From positions 10,240-74,239 of the forward strand of contig JBGCDD010000086.1 in assembly GCA_045105075.1 (NCBI GenBank): DNA of 64,000 nucleotides, read 5' to 3'. Positions 26,028 to 33,133 of this stretch are shown here, piece by piece (position 1 is the first letter of the stretch; each line of letters starts with the position of its first letter). Under the pieces are notes generated by a model. The model ran no database searches, was not told where the DNA came from, and saw nothing but the letters and a program-made list of their open reading frames with translations. The position numbers were made by a program, and so were the translations under genes. The stretch comes from JBGCDD01 sp045105075. Lineage in GTDB: Bacteria; Pseudomonadota; Alphaproteobacteria; Rhodobacterales; Rhodobacteraceae.

Positions 26028-27827
26028 ATGACTGACCTCGCTCACATCCGCAATTTCTCGATCGTCGCGCATATCGACCATGGGAAATCCACCCTTGCTG
26101 ACCGCCTCATTCAGGAGACGGGCACCGTCGCCGGGCGCGACATGAAGGAACAGCTGCTCGACGCTATGGATATCGAGCGAGAGCGCGGCATCACCATCAA
26201 GGCCAACACCGTGCGCATTGATTATACGGCGGACAATGGCGAAGCCTATGTGCTGAACCTGATCGACACGCCGGGCCACGTCGATTTCGCCTATGAGGTG
26301 TCGCGTTCGATGCGCGCGGTCGAAGGGTCATTGCTGGTGGTCGACAGCACCCAAGGGGTCGAGGCGCAAACGCTGGCCAATGTCTATCAGGCCATCGACG
26401 CCGATCATGATATCGTGCCCGTGCTCAACAAGATCGACCTGCCGGCCTCTGATTGTGACCGTGTCGCCGAACAGATCGAAGACGTGATCGGCATTGATGC
26501 GTCCGGTGCGATTCAGGTCAGCGCCAAGACCGGCGTCGGCATCCACGAAACCCTCGAAGCGATCAGCCAACACCTGCCCGCGCCCACCGGCACCCGCGAC
26601 GCCCCGCTCAAGGCGATGCTGGTGGACAGCTGGTATGATGCCTATCTCGGCGTGATTGTCCTCGTGCGCATCATGGACGGCGAGCTGAAAAAAGGCGACC
26701 GCGTGCGCATGATGTCCAACGGCTCGGTCCACCACGTGGATCGCATCGGTGTGTTCCGCCCGCAAATGGAGATGATCGATAGTCTTGGCCCCGGCGAAAT
26801 CGGTTTTCTGACCGCATCGATCAAACAGGTGCGCGACACCCGCGTCGGCGACACGATCACCCACGAAAAGGGCGGCACCGACACGCCATTGCCGGGCTTT
26901 AATCCGTCCCAGCCGGTGGTGTTTTGCGGATTGTTCCCGGTGGATTCGGCCGAATTTGAAGACCTGCGTGATGCGATTGACAAACTTGCGTTAAATGATG
27001 CGTCTTTCTCCTTTGAAATGGAAACCTCGGCCGCTCTTGGCTTTGGGTTCCGCTGTGGGTTCTTGGGTCTGCTCCACCTCGAGGTGATCCGCGACCGGAT
27101 CGAGCGCGAATATGACATCGACCTGATCACCACCGCGCCCTCGGTGGTTTATCACGTGCATATGCGCGACGGCACGATGGAGGAACTCCACAACCCCGCC
27201 GACATGCCCGACCTGACCCATGTGGACCATCTGGAAGAGCCCCGTATCAAGGCCACGATTCTGGTGCCCGACGAATTCCTGGGCGATGTTCTCAAACTCT
27301 GCCAAGACCGGCGCGGCATTCAGCTCGACCTGACCTATGCCGGCAGCCGCGCGATGGCGGTCTATGATCTCCCCCTCAACGAAGTGGTGTTCGACTTCTA
27401 TGATCGCCTGAAATCGGTAACAAAGGGTTACGCCAGCTTCGATTATGCGCTGACCGACTACCGCGAGGATTTTCTGGTTAAAATGTCGATCCTGGTGAAC
27501 GACGAACCGGTCGATGCGTTGTCAATGATGGTGCACCGCGACCGCGCCGAAATGCGGGGCCGCGCCATGGTGGAAAAGCTCAAGGATCTGATCCCCCGCC
27601 ACATGTTCAAAATTCCGATCCAGGCCGCGATCGGAGGCAAAGTCATCGCCCGCGAGACCCTGTCGGCCATGCGCAAAGACGTGACCGCCAAATGCTACGG
27701 AGGCGACGCCACCCGAAAGCGCAAACTGCTGGACAAGCAGAAAAAGGGTAAGAAAAAGATGCGCCAATTCGGCAAAGTCGACATCCCCCAAGAGGCCTTT
27801 ATTTCCGCTCTAAAAATGGACGGTTAA
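26028..27827 (+). CDS. lepA: Translation factor LepA (EF4)
   Basis: Ribosome-associated GTPase that remodels or back-translocates stalled ribosomes. 599 residues, the usual length, from the ATG giving MTDLAHIRNFSIVAHIDHGK; the frame from 25968 is longer without support. G1 AHIDHGKST, G3 DTPGHVDF, G4 NKID, and the LepA-specific C-terminal domain with KDVTAKCYGGDATRKRKLL and KKGKKKMRQFGKV. Its stop codon lies inside a terminator palindrome. Confidence 0.98.
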   Translation: MTDLAHIRNFSIVAHIDHGKSTLADRLIQETGTVAGRDMKEQLLDAMDIERERGITIKANTVRIDYTADNGEAYVLNLIDTPGHVDFAYEVSRSMRAVEGSLLVVDSTQGVEAQTLANVYQAIDADHDIVPVLNKIDLPASDCDRVAEQIEDVIGIDASGAIQVSAKTGVGIHETLEAISQHLPAPTGTRDAPLKAMLVDSWYDAYLGVIVLVRIMDGELKKGDRVRMMSNGSVHHVDRIGVFRPQMEMIDSLGPGEIGFLTASIKQVRDTRVGDTITHEKGGTDTPLPGFNPSQPVVFCGLFPVDSAEFEDLRDAIDKLALNDASFSFEMETSAALGFGFRCGFLGLLHLEVIRDRIEREYDIDLITTAPSVVYHVHMRDGTMEELHNPADMPDLTHVDHLEEPRIKATILVPDEFLGDVLKLCQDRRGIQLDLTYAGSRAMAVYDLPLNEVVFDFYDRLKSVTKGYASFDYALTDYREDFLVKMSILVNDEPVDALSMMVHRDRAEMRGRAMVEKLKDLIPRHMFKIPIQAAIGGKVIARETLSAMRKDVTAKCYGGDATRKRKLLDKQKKGKKKMRQFGKVDIPQEAFISALKMDG

Positions 27828-27840
27828 CCGTTCATTTTAA
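27813..27840 (+). terminator. Terminator overlapping the lepA stop codon
   Basis: The palindrome acggttaaccgt (27820-27831) extends through a G-T wobble to aaaatg/catttt, so the stem spans 27813-27838 and ends in TTTT. The TAA stop (27825-27827) is at its centre. Confidence 0.7.
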
Positions 27841-27989
27841 AGGCGCGTGCGGGAAAACGTTTGGCAAAGCCAAATGTGGCCGGCACCCCGTGGCAGAATT
27901 TTATACAAACTGTCACGCGTTTTAGTGTTCCTTTGCAGGATTAATCGATTTGTGAAAAACGTTCCGTGGAATACTCCTAGGATGGCTTG

Positions 27990-28805
27990 ATGCAAAGAAC
28001 TCGAATCCCAAGTGAAATGGCTCGACGAGTGAGAGAACACTGTGGTTTTGGTTGCGCGATTTGTGGAAGAATGCCGACTCAAATGGAACACATTGAACCG
28101 TGGGCAAAAGTACAAAAACACGAGTTCTCTAACCTTGTTCTACTTTGTTCTCGACACCACGATGAGGTTACCGCTGGGCGGCTCGGCAAAAAAGACGTAC
28201 TTGCAGCCCGAGCTTTGCCTTTTGGCAAGCGGAATGGTCCCGCTAAATACGACCTCTTTTTGTCTAATCAGATGAGTGTTGACTTTGGCTCAGTTAGGTT
28301 TCTGCTGAAGCCAGGATCACGCGTTTCACCCTTCTCTTTTGGTGGTATCAAGCCGATAACAATTGAACTCGGAAAAACTCCAAAATTTGATATAAGAATT
28401 TTTGATCACAATAATGTTTTGGCATTGAGCGTTGTTGAAAATTGCTTTGAGTTTAACCAATCAAGACTTTGGGACGTAAAGTTGACGGGCCGAGAGCTGA
28501 AAGTGCGTTTGGGTGAGCGGCGTGTATTGCTTTCGTTGAAAATAGAAGACTCCAATCTCCAGTTTCGACAGGTAAGAATGGCTCAGTCAGAAGTTCCAAT
28601 TGTTGTCGATCGTCGCGGAATTCGTCTTCCAAAATCTGAAAATTCTTGGCGCGATTTTTCTATAGATGCAAGTGGTAGCAATATTGCGACTCTATTCGGA
28701 GTGGGTGATCCCGAAGCCTTTCTAAAAGGAACAGGCGTACGGTGCTCTTCTCAAAAGGAGGCATGGGATATGGCGTTCAATTTTAAGCCCGTGGAATTAC
28801 TCTGA
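27990..28805 (+). CDS. HNH endonuclease domain protein, AT-rich, probably horizontally acquired
   Basis: 271 residues starting MQRTRIPSEMARRVREHCGF. HNH nuclease at residues 15-60: Cys22 and Cys25 (CAIC), His34 in MEHIEPWAK, Asn48 and the closing LLCSRHH (Cys53, His56, His57), that is, a zinc-ribbon HNH with all key residues. The remaining roughly 200 residues form an uncharacterised, apparently beta-rich domain (ITIELGKTPKFDIRIFD; LKVRLGERRVLLSLKIED). Base use is unlike the neighbours: 28381-28440 has 16 G/C in 60. No methyltransferase or toxin partner is adjacent. A defence or mobile-element role is plausible but unproven. Confidence 0.8.
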   Translation: MQRTRIPSEMARRVREHCGFGCAICGRMPTQMEHIEPWAKVQKHEFSNLVLLCSRHHDEVTAGRLGKKDVLAARALPFGKRNGPAKYDLFLSNQMSVDFGSVRFLLKPGSRVSPFSFGGIKPITIELGKTPKFDIRIFDHNNVLALSVVENCFEFNQSRLWDVKLTGRELKVRLGERRVLLSLKIEDSNLQFRQVRMAQSEVPIVVDRRGIRLPKSENSWRDFSIDASGSNIATLFGVGDPEAFLKGTGVRCSSQKEAWDMAFNFKPVELL

Positions 28806-28871
28806 CGAAGAAAATGCACCCTTTGGTTTGAAAAAGTACGACATTCTTGAATGCCAACCTAAGATTTGGCA

Positions 28872-28959
28872 GCGCCCGAACCGCCCCCGTCGTGCCTCTG
28901 GTACGCCTGCGGCGTGATGCGGGCGCTTCTCGCCCACCCTTCGGTTCGGGCGCGGCACG
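28872..28959. repeat. Multi-hairpin inverted repeat downstream of the HNH gene
   Basis: Perfect 12-bp outer arms gcgcccgaaccg (28872-28883) and cggttcgggcgc (28942-28953) enclose two inner hairpins, acgcc-tgc-ggcgt (28903-28915) and gggcg-cttct-cgccc (28921-28935). cgtgcc (28891-28896) can alternatively pair with ggcacg (28954-28959). It is GC-rich beside an AT-rich gene. It could be a structured RNA, a cruciform or a REP-like element; nothing else is visible in 28806-29049. Confidence 0.55.
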
Positions 28960-29049
28960 TCGTTCGACAACCTGACTTCATTTGAAAACGGTCCTTAAGT
29001 CTCCGCCCGTTCGCAGCCGGAATGATCCGCAGACCCAAATTAAAACTCC

Positions 29050-29349
29050 TCACCGCCCATACCAAAACCCCTCCGGCAGGTGATCGACCTCGCCGCCGGA
29101 TTTCACGCGTTGCCAGCGCTCCCATAATTCGTCCATCCGGCGTTTTTGCTCGGCCAGCGAGCGGCCCTCCCAGCGGTCGAGCGCTTGGCAGTCGGAATTG
29201 GGCACAAGCGCGCCGGCGAGTTTGCCGTGGCGTTTGATCCAGACTCGGTTTTCGGTGGCTTCGACCCAGGCGACCAAACGCGGCAATTGGGCGCGAAAGT
29301 CAGTCAGGCTGACGATGCGGTATTCGGTTGGGGTAAAGGATTTGGGAAT
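29050..29349 (-). CDS. Phd/YefM-like antitoxin relative, apparently ATT start, no toxin partner
   Basis: The frame reads (M)PKSFTPTEYRIVSLTDFRA, then QLPRLVAWVEATENRVWIKR and HGKLAGALVP. This matches the Phd/YefM antitoxin N-terminal fold (xSxTExRxxLxxLVxxVE..GxxxxItRHGKxxAxLVP). There is no in-frame ATG, GTG or TTG before Leu-25, but an AAGGA sits nine bases before an ATT at 29349-29347, which I take as the start (99 residues); the alternative is a TTG at 29286 giving 78 residues without the first strand. The C-terminus ends LPEGFWYGR. No toxin gene is visible downstream. Confidence 0.45.
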   Translation of the reverse strand: MPKSFTPTEYRIVSLTDFRAQLPRLVAWVEATENRVWIKRHGKLAGALVPNSDCQALDRWEGRSLAEQKRRMDELWERWQRVKSGGEVDHLPEGFWYGR

Positions 29350-29353
29350 GCGA

Positions 29354-29388
29354 ACAGGTCCTTTTGCGGTTTTTGCAAAAAGACCTGT
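29354..29388. promoter_or_regulatory. Imperfect inverted repeat upstream of the antitoxin-like gene
   Basis: acaggtccttttgc (29354-29367) and gcaaaaagacctgt (29375-29388) pair over 14 positions with one mismatch and a 7-base spacer. It lies immediately before the ATT start and overlaps its ribosome-binding site. Phd-type antitoxins bind palindromes at their own promoters, so this may be the cognate operator; inference. Confidence 0.45.
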
Positions 29389-29448
29389 ACAATTTGTGCA
29401 TTTTTCAAAAATTAACGGACCATACGGTCGGGCCCAAATGGGATGGCT

Positions 29449-29649
29449 TCAGGCGAGGCGCAGTTGCTGTTGCGCGGGACGGCGCAGGCTGGTCAGCAGC
29501 AGCACAAGGGCCAGCATCACAGTGAACCCGATCCAGGTTCCAACGACATACCAGGCCACAGCGCCCCAAAATCCGGCGCCAGCAAAAACTGTGCCGTAAG
29601 CCAGGCTTACAAATCCACTCAGAAGCGATGCAATCATGTAAGCGGCCAT
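29449..29649 (-). CDS. Small two-helix membrane protein
   Basis: 66 residues, starting MAAYMIASLLSGFVSLAYGT, with two hydrophobic helices (residues about 4-20 and 27-53: AVAWYVVGTWIGFTVMLAL) and a short basic tail (LRRPAQQQLRLA). No family recognised. It lies between the antitoxin-like gene and the esterase gene. Base use is similar to the rest of the chromosome. Confidence 0.6.
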   Translation of the reverse strand: MAAYMIASLLSGFVSLAYGTVFAGAGFWGAVAWYVVGTWIGFTVMLALVLLLTSLRRPAQQQLRLA

Positions 29650-29789
29650 ATCTGTTATCCCTTATGTCTCAACCATTTGTTAATCGTTTTTTGACGGGCA
29701 AATTGGGCCGAAGTGTGACGAAATGCGGTCGGTTTTGGGAGCGTAGGGATGTGCGGTATTACCACTTGAAAATAAAGGATAATTTTCTA

Positions 29790-30569
29790 CTATGAAGCGG
29801 TATCTTGTGGTTTTGCATCCAGAAAGATGCGCACCGAGGCCTCAAATTCGCGCGGCTTTTCGGCGTGCAGCCAGTGCCCGGCTCCGGGAATTTTGGCAAA
29901 ACGGGCGCGCGGAAAATGGCCGCGAATGGTGGCGCGATGTTCGGGCAGGACATAGTCTGATGCGCCGCCCGACAGGAACAGGGTCGGCCCGCTCCAGCTG
30001 GCCTCAATTTTGGGAAAGCTCATGATATCAGGCATATAGGCGGCCAAAACGTCCAGGTTCAGGCGCCAGCGTTGTGCAGACAGATCGAGGGATTGGGTGA
30101 AAAAGCTCTGTAAGGCAGGTTCAACGCCAAGGGCCGCGAGCTGTTTTTCCGCATCCGAGCGACGGGTTACAATGCTCAGATCGACCGCGCGCATCGCCTC
30201 GATGAATGGCAATTGCGTGTGCGAATAAGGCACAGGCGCAATGTCGGCGATGACCAAACGGTTCAGGACTTCGGGATGGGACAGCGCCAGCATCATCGCT
30301 GTTTTGCCGCCCATTGAGTGCCCAACCACATCGGCGCGAGGGGCGAAATTTGTGATCGTCTCGACCAGATCATCGGCCAATTCTTGATAGGTATGGCTGT
30401 CATTCCAAGGGCTTGCGCCGTGGTTGCGCAAATCGACTGTGATCACCTGGCGTGTATCAGACAGCCGTTTGGCGATGACGCCCCAGTTTCGCGCCGAGCC
30501 GTAAAGCCCGTGCACGATGACCAGCGGGGGCGCATGGGTCGGGTCGCCATGAAGGATTGTGTTCAGCAT
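29790..30569 (-). CDS. Alpha/beta-hydrolase, YbfF-like esterase
   Basis: 259 residues. Serine hydrolase fold: oxyanion strand VIVHGLYGSARNWGVIAKRL, then VDLRNHGASPW, the nucleophile elbow VVGHSMGGKTAMM (Ser in GHSMGG), and the His near the C-terminus in IPGAGHWLHAEKP. It matches the YbfF subgroup of short-acyl esterases. Substrate unknown. Divergent from the next gene, 42 bp away. Confidence 0.88.
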   Translation of the reverse strand: MLNTILHGDPTHAPPLVIVHGLYGSARNWGVIAKRLSDTRQVITVDLRNHGASPWNDSHTYQELADDLVETITNFAPRADVVGHSMGGKTAMMLALSHPEVLNRLVIADIAPVPYSHTQLPFIEAMRAVDLSIVTRRSDAEKQLAALGVEPALQSFFTQSLDLSAQRWRLNLDVLAAYMPDIMSFPKIEASWSGPTLFLSGGASDYVLPEHRATIRGHFPRARFAKIPGAGHWLHAEKPREFEASVRIFLDAKPQDTAS

Positions 30570-30611
30570 ATTGGCCGTGATAGCGCCATTGGTGCAGCCA
30601 GACCAGAGCCC

Positions 30612-30995
30612 ATGCCAGCGATGACCCAGCCTTTGACACTTCAGGATCAGATTGACTCTATACTAGAGTTGATGCGGCAAAAACTTGGGGTGCGGGCCAG
30701 TGATCTGCCGACGGCCCTGCAAAAAGCGCATAACAAGCTGCCGCGCCAGGTGCGCCGCAGTGGCGCCGTGCTGGCCCAGGCCGCCCCATTGGTGTCCCAT
30801 CCCAAACTGAGCCGAACGCTGGACGCCAAAGCGCTAAAGCAGGCCAGCGACCTTATGATAGGGCATCTGAACGCGATTGATCTGGCGGATCGGCGCAAAG
30901 GGTGGTGGTTGGGCGTGTTGGGCGCGTTGGCATTCAATCTTTTAGCGTTCTTGGCGATGCTTCTTGTGTTCCTGGTTTGGCGCGGGATTCTGTGA
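30612..30995 (+). CDS. Conserved hypothetical protein with C-terminal membrane helix
   Basis: 127 residues, starting MPAMTQPLTLQDQIDSILEL (an ATG three codons later is an alternative start). The N-terminal 90 residues are soluble and helical with many Lys/Arg (LGVRASDLPTALQKAHNKLP), then one membrane helix at the end (WWLGVLGALAFNLLAFLAML). No family recognised. It lies between the divergent esterase gene and tetR. Confidence 0.65.
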   Translation: MPAMTQPLTLQDQIDSILELMRQKLGVRASDLPTALQKAHNKLPRQVRRSGAVLAQAAPLVSHPKLSRTLDAKALKQASDLMIGHLNAIDLADRRKGWWLGVLGALAFNLLAFLAMLLVFLVWRGIL

Positions 30996-31028
30996 CAACG
31001 GCTTGCGCCCTGACCGCCAAGCTCTTAG

Positions 31029-31045
31029 TGTGAACGGCGTTCACA
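31029..31045. promoter_or_regulatory. Putative TetR operator upstream of tetR
   Basis: tgtgaacg-g-cgttcaca is palindromic around its central base. It contains GAAC-N3-GTTC, the same core as the three sites after tetR (31652-31727). It ends at the tetR ribosome-binding site AGGAG, so binding would give autorepression. Confidence 0.6.
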
Positions 31046-31055
31046 GGAGCGCGAA

Positions 31056-31649
31056 ATGGTTGGTAAGGTACAGGAACGCAAAGAGAAACTGCGCGAGCGT
31101 TTGATCGAGGCGGCCGAAGAGCAGATCATTGACGGCGGTTTTCATTCTGTCAAAGCGCGCGCCATGGCGCAAAAGGCAGGCTGCGCGGTTGGTGCTATAT
31201 ATAATGTGTTCGAAGACATTAACGCGCTGATCATGGCGGTTAACGGGCGGACATTTCGCAAGCTGGGGGTCTCGGTGGCGGGTGCAGTCGAAGCCGCTGG
31301 CCCGCAAGATCCCAACCGCCAGATGATCATCATGTCACACGCCTATTTGCGCTTTGCCGCGGACAACACACATTTGTGGCGCGCGCTTTTTGACCTGGAA
31401 ATGTCGGTCGATGGGCCGGTGCCCGCGTGGTACTTTGAAGAGCTGGCCAAGTTGTTTGGGCAGATTGCGCGCCCGTTGTCACAGCTGTTTCCCGCCATGT
31501 CCCGGCGCGACCTCGATCTGATGACGCGGGCTTTGTTCTCTTCTGTGCATGGCATTGTGCTGTTGGGGCTAGAGCGTCGGATCTCAGGAGTGCCTTATGA
31601 GAACATTGAAAACATGATCGAACAGGTGCTGTCTCAAATCGGTGATTGA
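31056..31649 (+). CDS. TetR-family regulator of the pspA-like operon
   Basis: 197 residues. N-terminal HTH at about residues 10-58 (LIEAAEEQIIDGGFHSVKAR, then AMAQKAGCAVGAIYNVFEDI), followed by a helical ligand-binding domain. Its gene is flanked by palindromes with a GAAC-N3-GTTC core: one upstream at 31029-31045 and three downstream before pspA, which indicates that it represses itself and the downstream genes. The ligand is unknown; PspA/YiaA targets suggest an envelope-stress or membrane-active compound signal, by inference. Confidence 0.9.
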   Translation: MVGKVQERKEKLRERLIEAAEEQIIDGGFHSVKARAMAQKAGCAVGAIYNVFEDINALIMAVNGRTFRKLGVSVAGAVEAAGPQDPNRQMIIMSHAYLRFAADNTHLWRALFDLEMSVDGPVPAWYFEELAKLFGQIARPLSQLFPAMSRRDLDLMTRALFSSVHGIVLLGLERRISGVPYENIENMIEQVLSQIGD

Positions 31650-31651
31650 AC

Positions 31652-31727
31652 TTTTTTGAACATTGTTCAAAAAAACTCTTGAACAATGTTCAAAACTGCG
31701 TATGTTCAATTCATGAACAACGTTCAA
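31652..31727 (+). promoter_or_regulatory. pspA promoter with three TetR-type operators
   Basis: Operator 1, ttgaacattgttcaa, lies at 31656-31670 with its arms extending to 31652-31674; operator 2, ttgaacaatgttcaa, at 31679-31693; and operator 3, atgaacaacgttcaa, at 31713-31727. All share GAAC-N3-GTTC, with centres 23 and 34 bases apart. A promoter fits within: -35 TTGAAC (31679-31684), 16-base spacer, -10 TATGTT (31701-31706). Operator 2 covers the -35 and operator 3 the start region, which fits repression. Confidence 0.75.
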
Positions 31728-31743
31728 GAGATGGAGAGATAAA

Positions 31744-32424
31744 ATGTTCAATACGATTAAAACCCTGATTACTGGTGCCAATGCCCGCGCAGAAGAAGCT
31801 GTTCGCGATGCCTATTCCATTGAACTTATTGACCAAAAGATCCGCGAAGCGCAGCAGGGGCTTAAGTCGGCCAAGCTGGCGTTGGCTGGTTTGATCCAGC
31901 GTGAGCGCAGCGAGACCCGCCAGATTGAGATGCTGTCCCAGCGCATCGACGATCTGTGCAGCCGCACCACCCAAGCGCTTGAGCAGGGGCAGGGCGGGTT
32001 GGCTCAGGAAGCAGCCCAGGCCATTGCCGACATGGAAAACGAACGCAATCTGCGCCGTGATACGATCAGCCGCCTGGAAACCCGGGTGCTGCGATTGCGC
32101 CAATCAGTCGAGACCGCCAACCGCCGGATTGTTGATTTGAAACAGGGCGCCATCGCTGCCCGTGCCGTGCGCAAAGAGCAAGAGTTGCAAGGCCGCCTGA
32201 ACCGTACGCTGAGCGGCGATAGCCCAATGGATGAAGCCGCCGACCTGATTGCCAATGTCATGAAGCGCGACGACCCATTCGAGCAAAGCGAAATTCTGCG
32301 CGAAATCGACGCCGGGCTGAACCACTCGGATGTGGCCGATCGTATGGCTGCGGCCGGTCTGGGTGCGGCCACGCGCACCACTGCGGGCGATGTCCTGTCT
32401 CGTTTAAAGCCTCAAAGCGCCTGA
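31744..32424 (+). CDS. pspA: PspA/IM30-family membrane-protection protein
   Basis: ESCRT-III-like protein that assembles on damaged inner membrane to preserve proton-motive force. 226 residues, nearly all amphipathic helix and coiled coil: an N-terminal membrane helix MFNTIKTLITGANARAEEAV, then long coiled segments (QKIREAQQGLKSAKLALAG; RDTISRLETRVLRLRQSVET), then a C-terminal helix. The promoter has TetR operators; the YiaA-type gene follows. No PspF or PspBC genes are present, so control is by TetR and not the E. coli phage-shock circuit. Confidence 0.9.
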   Translation: MFNTIKTLITGANARAEEAVRDAYSIELIDQKIREAQQGLKSAKLALAGLIQRERSETRQIEMLSQRIDDLCSRTTQALEQGQGGLAQEAAQAIADMENERNLRRDTISRLETRVLRLRQSVETANRRIVDLKQGAIAARAVRKEQELQGRLNRTLSGDSPMDEAADLIANVMKRDDPFEQSEILREIDAGLNHSDVADRMAAAGLGAATRTTAGDVLSRLKPQSA

Positions 32425-32522
32425 TTGGTGCTGAAATCAAAACAATAACCCAGTTTTGCCCGAAACCAGTCACGATTTAACTTTAGCAAAAACCGTGAAA
32501 ACACTTCGAAGGAATTAATCCA

Positions 32523-32804
32523 ATGCATTCAGATCGCAATGACAACGCCGCAATCATGATGGTTAACGTGGCCGGAGTCGTCCTGGCATATGGCTTGCTG
32601 GGCGCGTCGCTTTGGTTGTCGACAGATGTACCGCTCGCCACCAAAGGATATTGGGCGATGGGCGTCATCTTGCTGTCGCTTAGCCTGATCAACGTGGTCA
32701 AATACCGCTTTGACAACAAATCGAGCGAAGACCGCATCCGTAAGATTGAAGATGCACGCAACGAAAAACTGCTGGAAGACTTCGTGGCTGACCCCAAGCC
32801 CTAA
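32523..32804 (+). CDS. YiaA/YiaB-family inner-membrane protein
   Basis: 93 residues with two membrane helices at about residues 10-30 (AAIMMVNVAGVVLAYGLLGA) and 40-58 (GYWAMGVILLSLSLINVVKY), the YiaAB two-helix domain, then a charged C-terminal tail (RIRKIEDARNEKLLEDF). It lies 98 bp after pspA with a ribosome-binding site (GAAGGA). Co-expression with pspA suggests a stress role for the membrane, but the function is unknown. Confidence 0.75.
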   Translation: MHSDRNDNAAIMMVNVAGVVLAYGLLGASLWLSTDVPLATKGYWAMGVILLSLSLINVVKYRFDNKSSEDRIRKIEDARNEKLLEDFVADPKP

Positions 32805-33133
32805 GCTCCCACTGCGTCGGATCGCCCGTCAGATTTGCGCTTCGACCCTGCGACCTCAGCGCGACAGTTGGCCTGTGCAACGGGCCAACATGTCGCGTTT
32901 GGTGCGTTTGGACCCTCAATATGAAGGTGCGGCGGCACCTGATTTACGCTCCGTTGATCGACGCATGATCCAGAAAAAATCGGCCAAAGCGATGCCGGAA
33001 ACCCGCCCTGCAAAGTTAAACTGAGACATTAAGAACACAGCCTAGGCCCCCGATTTAAAACATCTTTCTTTGATGATTCGGCTCTGTTAACCCTTCGTTA
33101 ATAAAAAAAACGAGTAGGCAGGCAAGCAGGCAA
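32805..33133. other. Intergenic stretch between yiaA-like gene and Hint gene
   Basis: About 330 bases without a supported gene. The end, just before the Hint gene, carries short GGCA/AGCA direct repeats (ggcaggcaagcaggc) and an A-run. A weak in-frame reading across 32710-33024 uses the wrong frame over the yiaA gene and is not supported. Confidence 0.5.

Noticed and set aside
28872..28959. The nested hairpin as a tRNA or CRISPR unit
   Set aside because: The stem lengths do not fit a tRNA cloverleaf, there is no CCA-like acceptor, and there are no repeated spacers.
32710..33024. 104-codon frame after yiaA
   Set aside because: It starts within the yiaA gene in a different frame and has no ribosome-binding site or homology.
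33110..33133. ggcaggcaagcaggca as a variable-number repeat
   Set aside because: Only a few imperfect short units just before the Hint gene; too few to call a repeat array.
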